A stretch of 64,000 nucleotides of DNA from Alloascoidea africana. Lineage: Eukaryota > Ascomycota > Alloascoideomycetes > Alloascoideales > Alloascoideaceae. The position numbers and the translations under genes are program-made. This document shows positions 51,669 to 61,706 of this stretch, piece after piece (the stretch's first letter is position 1; each line of letters opens with the position of its first letter). The notes beneath the pieces were generated by a model. The model saw only the letters and a list, made by a program, of their open reading frames with translations. It ran no database searches and was not told the origin of the DNA. The DNA lies in the NCBI GenBank assembly GCA_030581615.1, contig JAKTTT010000062.1, positions 1 through 64,000 on the forward strand, written 5' to 3'.

Positions 51669-52404
51669 CTGCTGGGGGACGCCCCGACTCTGCGAGCCCC
51701 GCGCCCGCACCGGGTCGGCGGTCAGGTGTGACTGAATCTAGCCATCGCACCTGACTCGGGCGAGAGGCTTTCCTCCTTATCCTTATCGGGGCAAAATATA
51801 CGGCTCAGTCTTACTATGGATGTGGGTCTTAAAGCACTAGATAAACAGCTAGTAACATTCCATAGATACCTGGCTCAGCTACGACTTCAACGTTGTTCTG
51901 TTCTCCCAGACAGAAACCGAATCTTGGATCTTCCTTCAACAACACAAGGATGTTTGCTCCCCTGATATGTTATGTTATGTGGTGGGTGTATGGATGTGTT
52001 GATGCCCCCTTCAGTATGCAGTTACCCTGCCCGTGGTGTCTCCTGGGATCACACAGACACACTTTGCTGTTCACAATCACAGAGAACCAGGACGAGGAAG
52101 ATAGAGTTGGTCTCGGATCTCTCAACTTTACAACAACAAAAAACCAAAGGGGATTTAGAAGACTAAACGTGTTCTGCAACTGTATAAAAACACTACTCTG
52201 GATATTGGATTCTTGTAGTGTCACAACTTTTTTTTTTTCTTTTTTAGTTTTTCCCTCTTTTCGGTCCTGGCCCAGTTTCAACATTGAAGAAAAGGAGACA
52301 CAACATCATTTTGATCTTGAAAGATCCTTGAAATATCAGATCAAAACCCACCCACCATCAATTGAAATCGGCAAAACATATATAAATATAATCCAAAAGG
52401 GAAT

Positions 52405-53644
52405 ATGAGTTCACACGAAGCTCCTGTGGCGATCCCGAATCTTTTGAATCCCGCATCTCCATCACATCATCCACAACCTCAAGGAGATGGAAACGATTTG
52501 AACAACAATTTGGCACCATTGGGTTCAAGAACAGGCAACGGAGGTGGACATCATGATTTGACACCGGAGCAGATAAATCAGGAACAGGCAAGGGGCATTC
52601 AAGCTATTCGACTTTTCCTCCAATCCAAAACTTCCTATGATGTTTTACCTGTTAGTTTCCGACTCATTGTTCTCGATACCTCATTGTTGATCAAGAAAAG
52701 TTTGACGATTCTTCTTCAAAATTCAATTGTTTCTGCTCCTCTTTGGGATGCGAAAACTTCGAAATTTGCTGGACTGTTAACAAGTTCGGATTATGTGAAT
52801 GTTATTCAATACTATTTTCAAAATCCTGAAAAAGTGGATCTTGTTGACCATTTAACTCTTGATGAATTACGGAGTATGCCAGTTTAAATCACTAAACTTT
52901 TGTTAACACTAACCAATTTTTTTGGCTTTTGATAGATGTGGAAAAAGCGCTTGGTGTGGATCCTATAAACACAGAATCAATCCATCCTTTTAAACCATTG
53001 TACGAAGCATGTGTCAAGATGATCGAATCAAAGGCAAGAAGAATACCTCTTATAGATAGAGATGAAAATACAAATCGAGAAATTGTTGTTTCTGTTTTAA
53101 CCCAGTACAGAATACTGAAATTTGTGGCGCTCAATGTGAGTTAAATTTTTTATTTGCTGCTTTTGTTTTTTTGTGAAGCTAATTATAATCCAATAAACAG
53201 TGTAAAGAAACAAGAATGCTGTTGAAACCGTTGAAAGATTTGAATATTGGAGCTTCAGAAAACCTTGCAACGGCAACAATTTCAACCCCAGTTATCGATG
53301 TGATTCAAATCCTTTCCAAACTCGGCGTCTCCTCAGTCCCCATAATCGACCCAGAAACTTGTAAACTCGTCAATGTTTACGAGGCAGTTGATGTACTTGC
53401 TCTAATCAAAGGTGGCATTTATACAGACCTGACTCTATCTGTTGGTGAAGCGTTAATCAGAAGAGGAGATGATTTTGAAGGTGTTTATACATGTACCTAT
53501 GATGATAAATTGAGCACTATATTGGATACCATCCGAAAAGCCCGGTTACATAGGCTGTTTGTCGTTGATAGAGATGGTTTGCTAAAGGCTGTAATCACTC
53601 TAAGTGATATTCTGAGGTATATTCTGGTGGGAGAAAAAGAATAA
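52405..53644 (+). CDS. SNF4: AMPK gamma subunit
   Basis: Nucleotide-sensing regulatory subunit of the Snf1 kinase complex. Three exons: 52405-52873, 52936-53135 and 53201-53644 (introns GTATGC and GTGAGT donors), giving 370 aa. Four CBS motifs fill about 75-370. Strong Snf4 signatures: VEKALGVDPINTESIHPFKP, REIVVSVLTQYRILKFV, TPVIDVIQILSKLGVSS, NVYEAVDVLALIKGGIY and RRGDDFEGVYTC. The N-terminal about 60 residues are Pro/Asn-rich and extend beyond yeast Snf4 (322 aa). The second splice joins VALN to CKETRM, matching Snf4 VALNCRET exactly. Confidence 0.96.
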
Positions 53645-54142
53645 TAGAAAAAGGTTGGTTGATAATAATCTAAAGTAATATATACATAGTAGATTGATGG
53701 ATGAAAATCGTTGTTTTAACCAAATTTGCGTGTGTCTGTTACAGAGCCTTTCAATATTTCAACGGTATTTCCTTTCTTTTTATCTACAACTAATCTAAAA
53801 TTTCCTATATAAATTTTGAAGAAAAAAAAAAATCCTGTTTAACATTGCATGGTTATATTTTTCTACCTTAACTTTTATATTAGGAATACATCGGGGGGAT
53901 CATTGCTTTTCGCTATTCTCTCGCGCCCTTGGATATCGACAACAGTTGTGCAAGTACTGCAATTTCAAAACACAAATAAAACCTATTAGCAGTATTAGCC
54001 GGCTAGGGGAGCAAACAAACAAACAAAAAAAAAAAACAGCAGTAAAAAAAGGAAAGAAAAATGACGAAATAGCTAGTTCATCCCTCGACCTAAAAAGTCC
54101 AAAAAAAAAAAGAAAAAAATTTATAGTGCTCTAGCTTTTCCC
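53645..54142. other. Convergent spacer SNF4/CDC20
   Basis: AT-rich with several A-runs (for example 53821-53832, 54025-54037, 54103-54118). No gene. Confidence 0.45.
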
Positions 54143-55834
54143 TTATCGAATAGTCATCACTTTTCTCATTTCTTTGCCAGCAGCCAAAGTGCTCTCTGCA
54201 GCACTTGCCAGCTTTTTGCCCGCAGTTTCAAAGATTTTCCAGAACTTGAGATTCTCATCACTGGCACATGTTGCCAAAGTAATACCATCTGGAGACAAAG
54301 CAGAATGCAAAATTCGGGCATCATGGGCCATGATATCTGCAGTTTTCACCAATGAAGGATAGGACCAAATCGAAATGTTATTATCGGGATATCCGTGTGT
54401 GGAAACAATTTCCTTAAGTCCACTATTGGAAGAAGACCATTTTAAGGATGTCACTTGTGACCCTGTATCGATTGTGTTTACTCTAGCACCGGTGGTCGAG
54501 TTCCAAAAATGGATACACTTGTCATTTGAACCTCCACCTGTACTGAGCAAATTGGATTGCCAAGGACACCATGCAATCGCCTTTACGGCAGCCTTGTGGT
54601 TTGTTTTGGTAAACTTGGGAATAGAGGACCTGGCGTCCCAAATATTGACAAGGTTATCATTGCCTCCACTGGCCAATTGACATCCATCAGCTCTCCATTG
54701 CAGTCCACATACCTCGGCTGTATGGTTAGACAATTCGGCAACCTTGTGCTGAGCGATTCGTACATCGTGATTCCAAATGGAGCCATCTCTGCATCCAGAG
54801 GTCAAAATATGCTTGTTCCAGTTTGTAACCCCGATACGGGCAGAATGACCGCCCATTGATCTGAGCTTGGTTTTCTCTTCAATATCCCAGATCTCAACGC
54901 TACCGTCATTAAGACCAATTGAAAGATATGCACCATCCTGAGACCAACTGAGACTGGTCACAATGTTGCTAGCCGCAGATTCCATCAACATCTCCACTGA
55001 TCCCGAACTGGCATCCCAAATGTATACTGCACTTTCAAGAGCAACAGCAAGATTGTTATCGCAGGACCAATCCAGTAGATTCAGGTAATAGTCATCAACC
55101 AGACCAGGTGCATCCAAAACTCGTTCTGGAGCACTCGAAATCTTTCGCCGCTGCTGTGCATTTGCAGCGTTTTTCAGCGGTCTGTTGTACTGAGATCTCA
55201 AATCTACAGTTTTGGACGACTGTGGAGGGGGTGGTTGATACTGGAGGATTCTTTGGTTTAATGAGATGCCACAGGCCTGCGCCACGGAGGATTGGTACTC
55301 ACGCTGGGTTTGAGAAAGAGTGTACTCTGCAGCTGTTTTGATAGGCGATGAGGACTCTTTTCGAGGAGAGTCCATTATCATGGCATCCTCGAGCTTTGAT
55401 TTAGTGGAGTAGTAAGACGATTGCCTGTTGGGGATAAACCGATCTCCAGCAGTGTTTAATCTGTTAACATGGGAGTTTGAAGACGAATGTTTTGTTTTAG
55501 AAGGAGAAGCAAGGTTCGAAGTGGGGCCAGTACCAGTCAATGCCCAATCCGAAGTGACCATATCGAGTTTTGGTGGAGATGAGAACAGAGAAGAAGCAGG
55601 TTTTTTAATAAAACCATTAGAAGGCTTTGTCAATCTTTGATTTGGAGACCTGCGATTGAGCAGACTTCGGCCCATGAAGGGAGAACGTGGAGATTGGGCA
55701 GCAGCGTATTGTTCCGGTGAAAAAGAGAATGGGTTCTCTTTGTGGCCATTGAGTTTTGGTTGTCTAATTGTAGGAGAGTCAAAGGCCATAGTGACTTTGC
55801 GCGAACGCGTAGGGGTTCCGAATAAAGAGGGCAT
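54143..55834 (-). CDS. CDC20: APC/C activator Cdc20
   Basis: WD40 coactivator that recruits substrates to the anaphase-promoting complex at mitosis. 563 aa, single exon. The N-terminus has a KEN box (about residue 32) and the C-box DRFIPNR (about 131). A pre-propeller segment reads AQACGISLNQRILQY, aligned with Cdc20 (AEACGLDMNKRILQY) better than with Cdh1. The propeller starts at DAPGLVDDYYLNLLDWS and has seven blades, including QLASGGNDNLVNIWD and LSTGGGSNDKCIHFWN. It ends MTIR, the IR tail that contacts APC/C. The start ATG gives MPSLFGTPTRS. An ACGCGT lies about 70 bp upstream. Confidence 0.93.
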   Translation of the reverse strand: MPSLFGTPTRSRKVTMAFDSPTIRQPKLNGHKENPFSFSPEQYAAAQSPRSPFMGRSLLNRRSPNQRLTKPSNGFIKKPASSLFSSPPKLDMVTSDWALTGTGPTSNLASPSKTKHSSSNSHVNRLNTAGDRFIPNRQSSYYSTKSKLEDAMIMDSPRKESSSPIKTAAEYTLSQTQREYQSSVAQACGISLNQRILQYQPPPPQSSKTVDLRSQYNRPLKNAANAQQRRKISSAPERVLDAPGLVDDYYLNLLDWSCDNNLAVALESAVYIWDASSGSVEMLMESAASNIVTSLSWSQDGAYLSIGLNDGSVEIWDIEEKTKLRSMGGHSARIGVTNWNKHILTSGCRDGSIWNHDVRIAQHKVAELSNHTAEVCGLQWRADGCQLASGGNDNLVNIWDARSSIPKFTKTNHKAAVKAIAWCPWQSNLLSTGGGSNDKCIHFWNSTTGARVNTIDTGSQVTSLKWSSSNSGLKEIVSTHGYPDNNISIWSYPSLVKTADIMAHDARILHSALSPDGITLATCASDENLKFWKIFETAGKKLASAAESTLAAGKEMRKVMTIR

Positions 55835-56496
55835 TGTTTTAATCAGCTTTTGATTTTGTTGTTTCGTGTTACGATGTGAGATGAGTGTTAAAAAAAAGAA
55901 GAGACGCGTTTGGTATCTGGATAGATGAGTATTTGTATGTCACCAGCCAGGTCCAGCCCTTAAAATCAGCAAATGCTTTTGAAGACAAGGATAGGATTGA
56001 AAAGATAGAAGACAGAAAAAGCTTGGAAGATCAAGTGGATGAAAGACGTGAAACTGGAGAAGAGAGAGAGAGGGCAGAGAAGAGGCTTCTTATAGAGGGA
56101 GCGCTGTGTTTACATGTTGCCTCTCTGGGCGACTGCCGGATTGGGCGTAATTGGCCTCGATCGCCTGGGTCACGTGTGCATGGCAGGGTAACTCATACAG
56201 AGAGTGTGTGCGCGCGCCCACACGTGCCCTCTCCTCTCCACGTGCCTCTCACGTGCACATTCCTGTGCAGACCGCTGGGGGCCGCTTCCTGTTTTGCTTC
56301 TCTCTCTTCCTCTCTCTTCCCACTCAGGTTGCACTGTCGATTTGACCACGTCGCTGCTTCTCCGGTGTGGACCGCAACGCCTTTTCCCGCTCGTCGTCGT
56401 CGTGCCTGCCTGCTCTGCTGTCCTGCTCCCGTTCGTGCTCGTGCCCGCTGCCCTCGCTTTCGAATCCACACCTGTCCAGACAAAGACTTTCTAAAA
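55835..56496. other. Divergent promoter CDC20/SRO9-like
   Basis: About 660 bp. Contains ACGCGT at 55904-55909 near the CDC20 start, then a GC-rich half with four CACGTG sites nearer the SRO9-like gene. The SRO9-like frame stays open through this region without an ATG (from 55885), see rejected items. Confidence 0.55.
56171..56255. promoter_or_regulatory. Cluster of four CACGTG sites
   Basis: Perfect CACGTG at 56171-56176, 56221-56226, 56239-56244 and 56250-56255. This is the core recognised by bHLH factors of the Cbf1/Pho4/Tye7 type. They sit about 240-330 bp before the SRO9-like ATG and about 340-420 bp before the CDC20 ATG. Confidence 0.7.
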
Positions 56497-58812
56497 ATGG
56501 CTCCCGGAGCCGTAACCCCTTCGCCGGCCTCTTCGACCACAACACTTGCCCTCCACGGCCACGATCACCACCTCTCCCATACCCATACCCATATCGACAG
56601 TTCTGCTCATGGAATTGTGACCCAGCGCTACCAGCCGGCCCCTCCCCCCGAAGTGAACGTCTGGAGCTTGCCGTCCAGCTCTCGAACGCGTGATTTGGCC
56701 CATCAGCCAGTTGCTGCTTCCCGCGTCGATTGTGCCAAGGCAACAAAAAGTTGCAACTCTACTGATGCCAAAGCAACACCGCCATCTCCTCCATCCTCGT
56801 CTCCCATCCTGGTCTCGCGGGCCGAAAATCAAACGGCTCTGCCCGAGACCACCAGCTCAAGCAATAACAGGCTGGTTGCTACCACCACGCCACCTCCTGA
56901 AGAGTCTACATGTGCTGAGGCCGGTCCAAGCGATGATGGCACCACAAACTCCGTCCCTGAGCAAAAGACTCGGGTGGAGGAGCCCAGCGGTCCTGCCTCT
57001 GACTCTACTGATGCCTCTGCCTCTGCCTCTGCCTCTGATGCTGCTTGTGCTGCCGCTGCTGATGCACCTGCTCCTACCGAGAACAGTAGTCCCAAGCACA
57101 TTAGCAATGACGACGTGAATAATAATACCGAAGCAAATTCAAATTCAAGTGCTAAAAATATCTCCTCGGTTGAATCCACCTTCAACTACACAGAAAACGA
57201 AAAAAAGGTGACTGAAGGCCCCCAATTGGACTTGGAAAAATGGCCGTCTCCTAAACAGTCCTCTTCAAAGTCAAACACCGCACCTCCAGTTGCTAATACA
57301 AGCATCAATGGGAACGGCACCGCAACCGCAAGCTCAAGCTCAAGCACAAACGCCAGCACAAACTCAAATACAAACACAAACACAAACACAAATTCAGACC
57401 CCAGCACAAGTACAAATGGTACTTCCAACTCTGCTATTAAAAAATCTGGACGCGAAAAATGGATTCCCTACGATGACGCAAATGGTCTCATGGTGAAAAA
57501 ATCCTCTTCTCGAAAGTCTAATGGCAGTAACCAACGAGACAAGCCTGGCTATAACAAAGGCGGCAGTAGAAAAACGTCAGGCCAGAATGGACGGTCTGTT
57601 TCTACTCCACAGCTGTTGAGTATGACTCAAAATGGAATCGATGCTCTGAGCTTTGGTATGGAAGGCGAAAGGTCCCACAGATCGCCATCGTATCATCACC
57701 GAGAATCAAATACAACCTCGTCGAGCAGCACCTCTAACGAACAAAGCTATGAGGGTTCTCCGAGAAGTAACTCTGCTGTCACCTCTCCCCAACCCCGATC
57801 ACGCTCGGCCTCTTCCACAATCTACCTCCATTCAGGTGGGAATGGTAGACCCTTCCGCCGAAGAAACCAAAGATTTGAGGGCTACAGCTCACAGCCAGGT
57901 ACCCCTGCCCCTGGAGGCGCTGCTAATACCCCAATGCTCTATTACATGACTCCATCGCTTGCCCTAGCACCTGTTGTCCCTCAATATGCATCGCCATTCT
58001 TCTGGCAGCAGCAGCCCATGCTCCAAATGACTCCACAACAGCAGCCTCTTCCTCAGCATAACCTTAAAGGTTCTAAAAATAATGGAGGAGCAGCTTCAAA
58101 TAGGATATCTTGGACTCAACAACAGCAGCTAAGGTCTATCCTCCCTCTCCCCATTCAGAAAATGTATCAGTCTGGTTCCTCAACTCCTTCCTATCAGTAC
58201 ACAACAGTACCTGGTACGCCTGGCTCTCAGCATCGTTCCCGTTCAGGCACTGGCTCCACGAATGCTAATCTTCCAAGGCCCCAGAACGGTGGGGGTTTTA
58301 TGAGCACCCCACAATCGCCTCTTCATGTTAATATCGCTCATAGTCCTGTTCCTATGCAAATACCCGTACAAATGGGAATGGGGATGGTAATGTGTCCACA
58401 AGTCCCAATGATGCCACAACAACCGCAACAGGACCCATTAATGCAAGTGGACAGATCAGACTTTCACCCTGACATTGCAATGGTGAATGATACATTGGCC
58501 TCTGTTATTCGACAGGTGAGTTACTACTTTTCACCAGAAAACCTTTCGGGGGATATATTTTTACGAAAGCACATGAACGGAAACGGTTGGATCAATCTGA
58601 GGCTCATTGCCAAATTTAATAGGCTTCAAGCGCTGATACATGAAAAGTTTGACCTGCTGCTTGAGGCTCTGAAATGGTGTAATGATATTGAAGTGTGTTC
58701 CCATGAAGGTCAAGATTACGCCAGGATCCGTGAGAGCTGGAGTGAATGGATATATCCTAGTGATGAACGGGAAGATGTTGTCGAGTTCAACAGGGATGAG
58801 CTGTCGCTGTAG
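56497..58812 (+). CDS. SRO9: La-motif (LARP) RNA-binding protein, Sro9/Slf1-like
   Basis: Probable cytoplasmic mRNA- and polysome-associated protein. The first good ATG (56497, in an A-rich context AAAATGG) gives 771 aa. The first about 640 residues are disordered: a His-rich segment (HDHHLSHTHTH), then Ser/Thr/Pro/Gln/Asn-rich tracts and repeats (TNTNTNTN). The La motif is near the C-terminus (about 658-735): VIRQVSYYFSPENLSGDIFLR, then WINLRLIAKFNRLQAL. No RRM follows, as in Sro9/Slf1 and LARP1-type proteins. Yeast Sro9 is 434 aa, so this is a long version. The upstream CACGTG cluster hints at growth-related regulation. Confidence 0.8.
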   Translation: MAPGAVTPSPASSTTTLALHGHDHHLSHTHTHIDSSAHGIVTQRYQPAPPPEVNVWSLPSSSRTRDLAHQPVAASRVDCAKATKSCNSTDAKATPPSPPSSSPILVSRAENQTALPETTSSSNNRLVATTTPPPEESTCAEAGPSDDGTTNSVPEQKTRVEEPSGPASDSTDASASASASDAACAAAADAPAPTENSSPKHISNDDVNNNTEANSNSSAKNISSVESTFNYTENEKKVTEGPQLDLEKWPSPKQSSSKSNTAPPVANTSINGNGTATASSSSSTNASTNSNTNTNTNTNSDPSTSTNGTSNSAIKKSGREKWIPYDDANGLMVKKSSSRKSNGSNQRDKPGYNKGGSRKTSGQNGRSVSTPQLLSMTQNGIDALSFGMEGERSHRSPSYHHRESNTTSSSSTSNEQSYEGSPRSNSAVTSPQPRSRSASSTIYLHSGGNGRPFRRRNQRFEGYSSQPGTPAPGGAANTPMLYYMTPSLALAPVVPQYASPFFWQQQPMLQMTPQQQPLPQHNLKGSKNNGGAASNRISWTQQQQLRSILPLPIQKMYQSGSSTPSYQYTTVPGTPGSQHRSRSGTGSTNANLPRPQNGGGFMSTPQSPLHVNIAHSPVPMQIPVQMGMGMVMCPQVPMMPQQPQQDPLMQVDRSDFHPDIAMVNDTLASVIRQVSYYFSPENLSGDIFLRKHMNGNGWINLRLIAKFNRLQALIHEKFDLLLEALKWCNDIEVCSHEGQDYARIRESWSEWIYPSDEREDVVEFNRDELSL

Positions 58813-59723
58813 TCAACGCCTACTAATAGCGGGTGATGATACTGAAAAGATGGCAAATAATGATAATAAACTGCATATCAACTGGCAAGTACCGGGAAAG
58901 GAAGGAAGTAATGTTCATTAATATTCCGGTTGGTTTTTCATCCGAAGCTGGCTCTTCTCAATCTCACAAGTCTACCTTTTTTTTTTTTTTTTTTTAGCCA
59001 TGGACTTCTATTATCTTCTTGGGCTCCTGTTTTTGTAATTTGGTCTTCAAAAATAAAAAAAAGTTTTCTTTGTTATACCTCTCAGCCATCTCCATCCTCT
59101 CTTGGTGTTATTTATCTTCCCTTATTAACGCTCATGCTCCTCCAAAATATTCCCATCCACCTTATACCTATACCTCAAAGTATTTGTCTTTATCCCTACC
59201 CCCTCTCCTCGTCTAATCCTCCATCTTTGGGTTATTATACTTGTTTAGCACTTACACATTGATTGTTTGCTCTTTATGTTTTTTCATCCCAATCCAACAT
59301 TGTTGTGTCCTGGTTGCTATTCAGAGGGCATGACCATGTATCCCATACCTATTCTTCCTCTTCCTCTTTGAAAATTTGTATTTGTAATAGTAAGACATGA
59401 ATAATAACAGCTGATTCTGCAACCGCCATTGAGGATTTTGATAGTAATTATAGCCTTGAAATTGGGAATCTAAAAAAGCTTTCAATCTCAATCTCAGCTT
59501 TTTGTGCAAATGAGTTGGCGCTTAAATCTAGAAATTTTCTCGCCGTTGGTATTGGTTGTTAGATTTTATAATGATTAATCAAAATAAGACTTTAATTGGA
59601 AAGGTGAAGATTCGCATGTTAGTGCGTAAATATGAACCTTGTATGTAATTCTCAGTCTTCCATAGAAAGTAGGAGAAGAGAGAACACTTGAAGAATCCAC
59701 CAGCTCCAGACGAATTTCATGGC
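58813..59723. other. Intergenic region, about 900 bp
   Basis: Pyrimidine-rich after the SRO9-like stop (a T-run at 58977-58996), then AT-rich. Contains a 107-codon minus-strand frame with no recognisable product. No tRNA or repeat family. Confidence 0.4.
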
Positions 59724-61628
59724 ATGATACCGAGGCCTCGACATTGGATTTCATTCGGTTGTTCATGTAAGTTTTTACCAGAGTTACGCCATTATTCATC
59801 ATTGGGCCCACCACGTCTCCCAATAAATGGAAAATCAAAAAGGAACAACCTAAAAGTGCATAGGACTCAAAATGCGACAACTGCTGTGAGAAATCCAAAT
59901 GGCTCTAGACCTCGACTTGATAAAGCGGAGGTTATCAGTCAGATCAAATCACTAAAGACGAAAAGCAAGGATCTTAAGATTAGTATCGCACGTCTTCGCA
60001 ATCATGTCCAAATTTTATCAAGCTTCCGTTCAAAGATCAAGGCAACTCCGGAAAGAGTTGGTCAGATAAATCGAGCAGTTAGATCGTTTGCACATTTTTA
60101 CACCATTTGTAGAAATAATCCTCTATCCTATGCCGTTCTTATAAAACCCAATCGACTCAGGTCCGTTTTGGCATTTTTAAGTGCTGCTCTTTATCAACAG
60201 GAAGCAAACAAGACTTTGGTTAGTCGTGCTCGCTATGAAGGTTGGTTAGAGGTTAGAACCATGCAAGAATCGTTGTTGATCACCATTTCCAAAGATATTG
60301 CTTCGAATGTGTATCCTGTTGATAAAACTGTGGTTGAGGGATTGTTCCAAGGATTTAAAGAACGTGGGATGCATTCAAATATCATTACAACTTTTCAAAG
60401 CATGCGTAAGTCCAAAGAGAATCATCTACAGGGTTATGGTTTCCAGAATGCACAGATTTGTGACTCTTCTGTTGTATTTGGCATGTATCTGGATGCTCTC
60501 ACTGTAACGGATGTTGATTTTCAAGTTATTGAACGAGAATGGCAAAAATACTTTGACGAGGAGCATAACCCTAGGAATACCAATCTGCCCGAACAAATGA
60601 TTAGAATTTGCCTTCAGTATAAGAAATACGCAAAAGCGGAAGCCATTTATGAGTACTATTCAAGTGGAGAAGGATTTGCAAGGTTAAACGGTAAATCTGC
60701 TCTTGACAGGATGAAGACTTTTTTCGTTTTGGATTGTGGAGAAAATTTCGAAATTGTTTCAAAATGCTGGGAACAGATAATCGTAAGTTCAGGAAGTATT
60801 GAAATTGATGAAAGATTGGTGACTGCTTATATCAATTCGTTTTTCAAGCATCTTGTCAATAACGGTGGAATGAAACAAGAGGAAGTTGCACATCGTTTGG
60901 TCGATGAATGGTTAGAAACTTCAAGCAGGATTAAAGTGATATCAACAAACAATCGGTTTTTACAAGAGTCTCTTTTTGATAATTATAAAAAGATATTTCA
61001 AAAGAGAAGTGAATCTGCAATTAAGGGACTACAATACCTTTTGAAGAAATACCCAGAATATAGGATCAGTTCTAACTTGCCCATGGCTGATCTGATAACA
61101 CGAATGGTTAAATTTTGTCAAGCTTGGGATGGCACGGGCAACATTGCCTTTGCTACTGATGCGGTAACAAACGATGCTTCCAAACTAGCCTTTTTTCAAG
61201 AACAGCTTAGGGGAAGTGGAAACTCCATGGTATTTGATATGGCATGCCAGCAAAATATACTTGAGACTTGGATAAACTTGATGCAATTTCGAGATTCGAC
61301 AAGGGTCCAACCCCAGTACGGAGATTTTGAGGCATTGAGAAGTGCAATTTCTGGTAAACGTGGTTGGAACAATTCAATGAAAAAGAAGAGCCGATTGTTT
61401 TGGAAAGAGTTACTCAAGGTTTATTTACCTTATCTGGACGATGCGACCCTTGTGGATAGTTGCTTGAAGCCAGTTTTGGACGTCTTATTGGGCTTTGATC
61501 CAAAAGAATTTGATAATCCCGAGGAGGATTCGGAGATTGTAGCTGCTGCAAAAGAGTTCAAGCATATTAAACCACTTAAACCTACGGTGCGAATGATTCA
61601 CTACACTGTTGCCATGTCCAGCTCCTAA
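59724..61628 (+). CDS. Probable mitochondrial RNA-metabolism protein (Rmd9-like?)
   Basis: 634-aa single-exon protein. The frame is open from 59688 but starts with TTG; the first ATG is 59724. It begins MIPRPRHWISFGCSC and has a basic, Ser/aromatic-rich N-terminus ending near LRHYSS, a plausible matrix presequence. Most of the rest is helical (helix-turn-helix pairs such as RICLQYKKYAKAEAIYEYYS), resembling PPR/TPR-like solenoids of yeast mitochondrial mRNA factors. Rmd9 is a candidate by size and layout, but I cannot match a diagnostic motif, so no symbol is given. It is convergent with the F-box gene, only 78 bp apart. Confidence 0.5.
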   Translation: MIPRPRHWISFGCSCKFLPELRHYSSLGPPRLPINGKSKRNNLKVHRTQNATTAVRNPNGSRPRLDKAEVISQIKSLKTKSKDLKISIARLRNHVQILSSFRSKIKATPERVGQINRAVRSFAHFYTICRNNPLSYAVLIKPNRLRSVLAFLSAALYQQEANKTLVSRARYEGWLEVRTMQESLLITISKDIASNVYPVDKTVVEGLFQGFKERGMHSNIITTFQSMRKSKENHLQGYGFQNAQICDSSVVFGMYLDALTVTDVDFQVIEREWQKYFDEEHNPRNTNLPEQMIRICLQYKKYAKAEAIYEYYSSGEGFARLNGKSALDRMKTFFVLDCGENFEIVSKCWEQIIVSSGSIEIDERLVTAYINSFFKHLVNNGGMKQEEVAHRLVDEWLETSSRIKVISTNNRFLQESLFDNYKKIFQKRSESAIKGLQYLLKKYPEYRISSNLPMADLITRMVKFCQAWDGTGNIAFATDAVTNDASKLAFFQEQLRGSGNSMVFDMACQQNILETWINLMQFRDSTRVQPQYGDFEALRSAISGKRGWNNSMKKKSRLFWKELLKVYLPYLDDATLVDSCLKPVLDVLLGFDPKEFDNPEEDSEIVAAAKEFKHIKPLKPTVRMIHYTVAMSSS

Positions 61629-61706
61629 TTGAATGGCACTTGTGTATTTTACTGTTTGTATATATACTTTTTTTAGCATCATATAATAAATAGAGACTGC
61701 TCTTCA

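Larger units (their letters stand above)
51409..52404. other. Divergent intergenic region OPT/SNF4, about 1 kb
   Basis: Contains a TATA box facing the OPT gene, then a strongly GC-rich block (about 51560-51740) with 13-bp tandem repeats, and an AT-rich half nearer SNF4. No gene recognised; plus-strand frames here are low-complexity or GC-driven. Confidence 0.5.

Noticed and set aside
55885-56496. N-terminal extension of the SRO9-like frame (204 codons open upstream)
   Set aside because: No plausible role: it runs through the divergent promoter and the CACGTG cluster, and its composition is unlike the protein. The ATG at 56497 has a better context.
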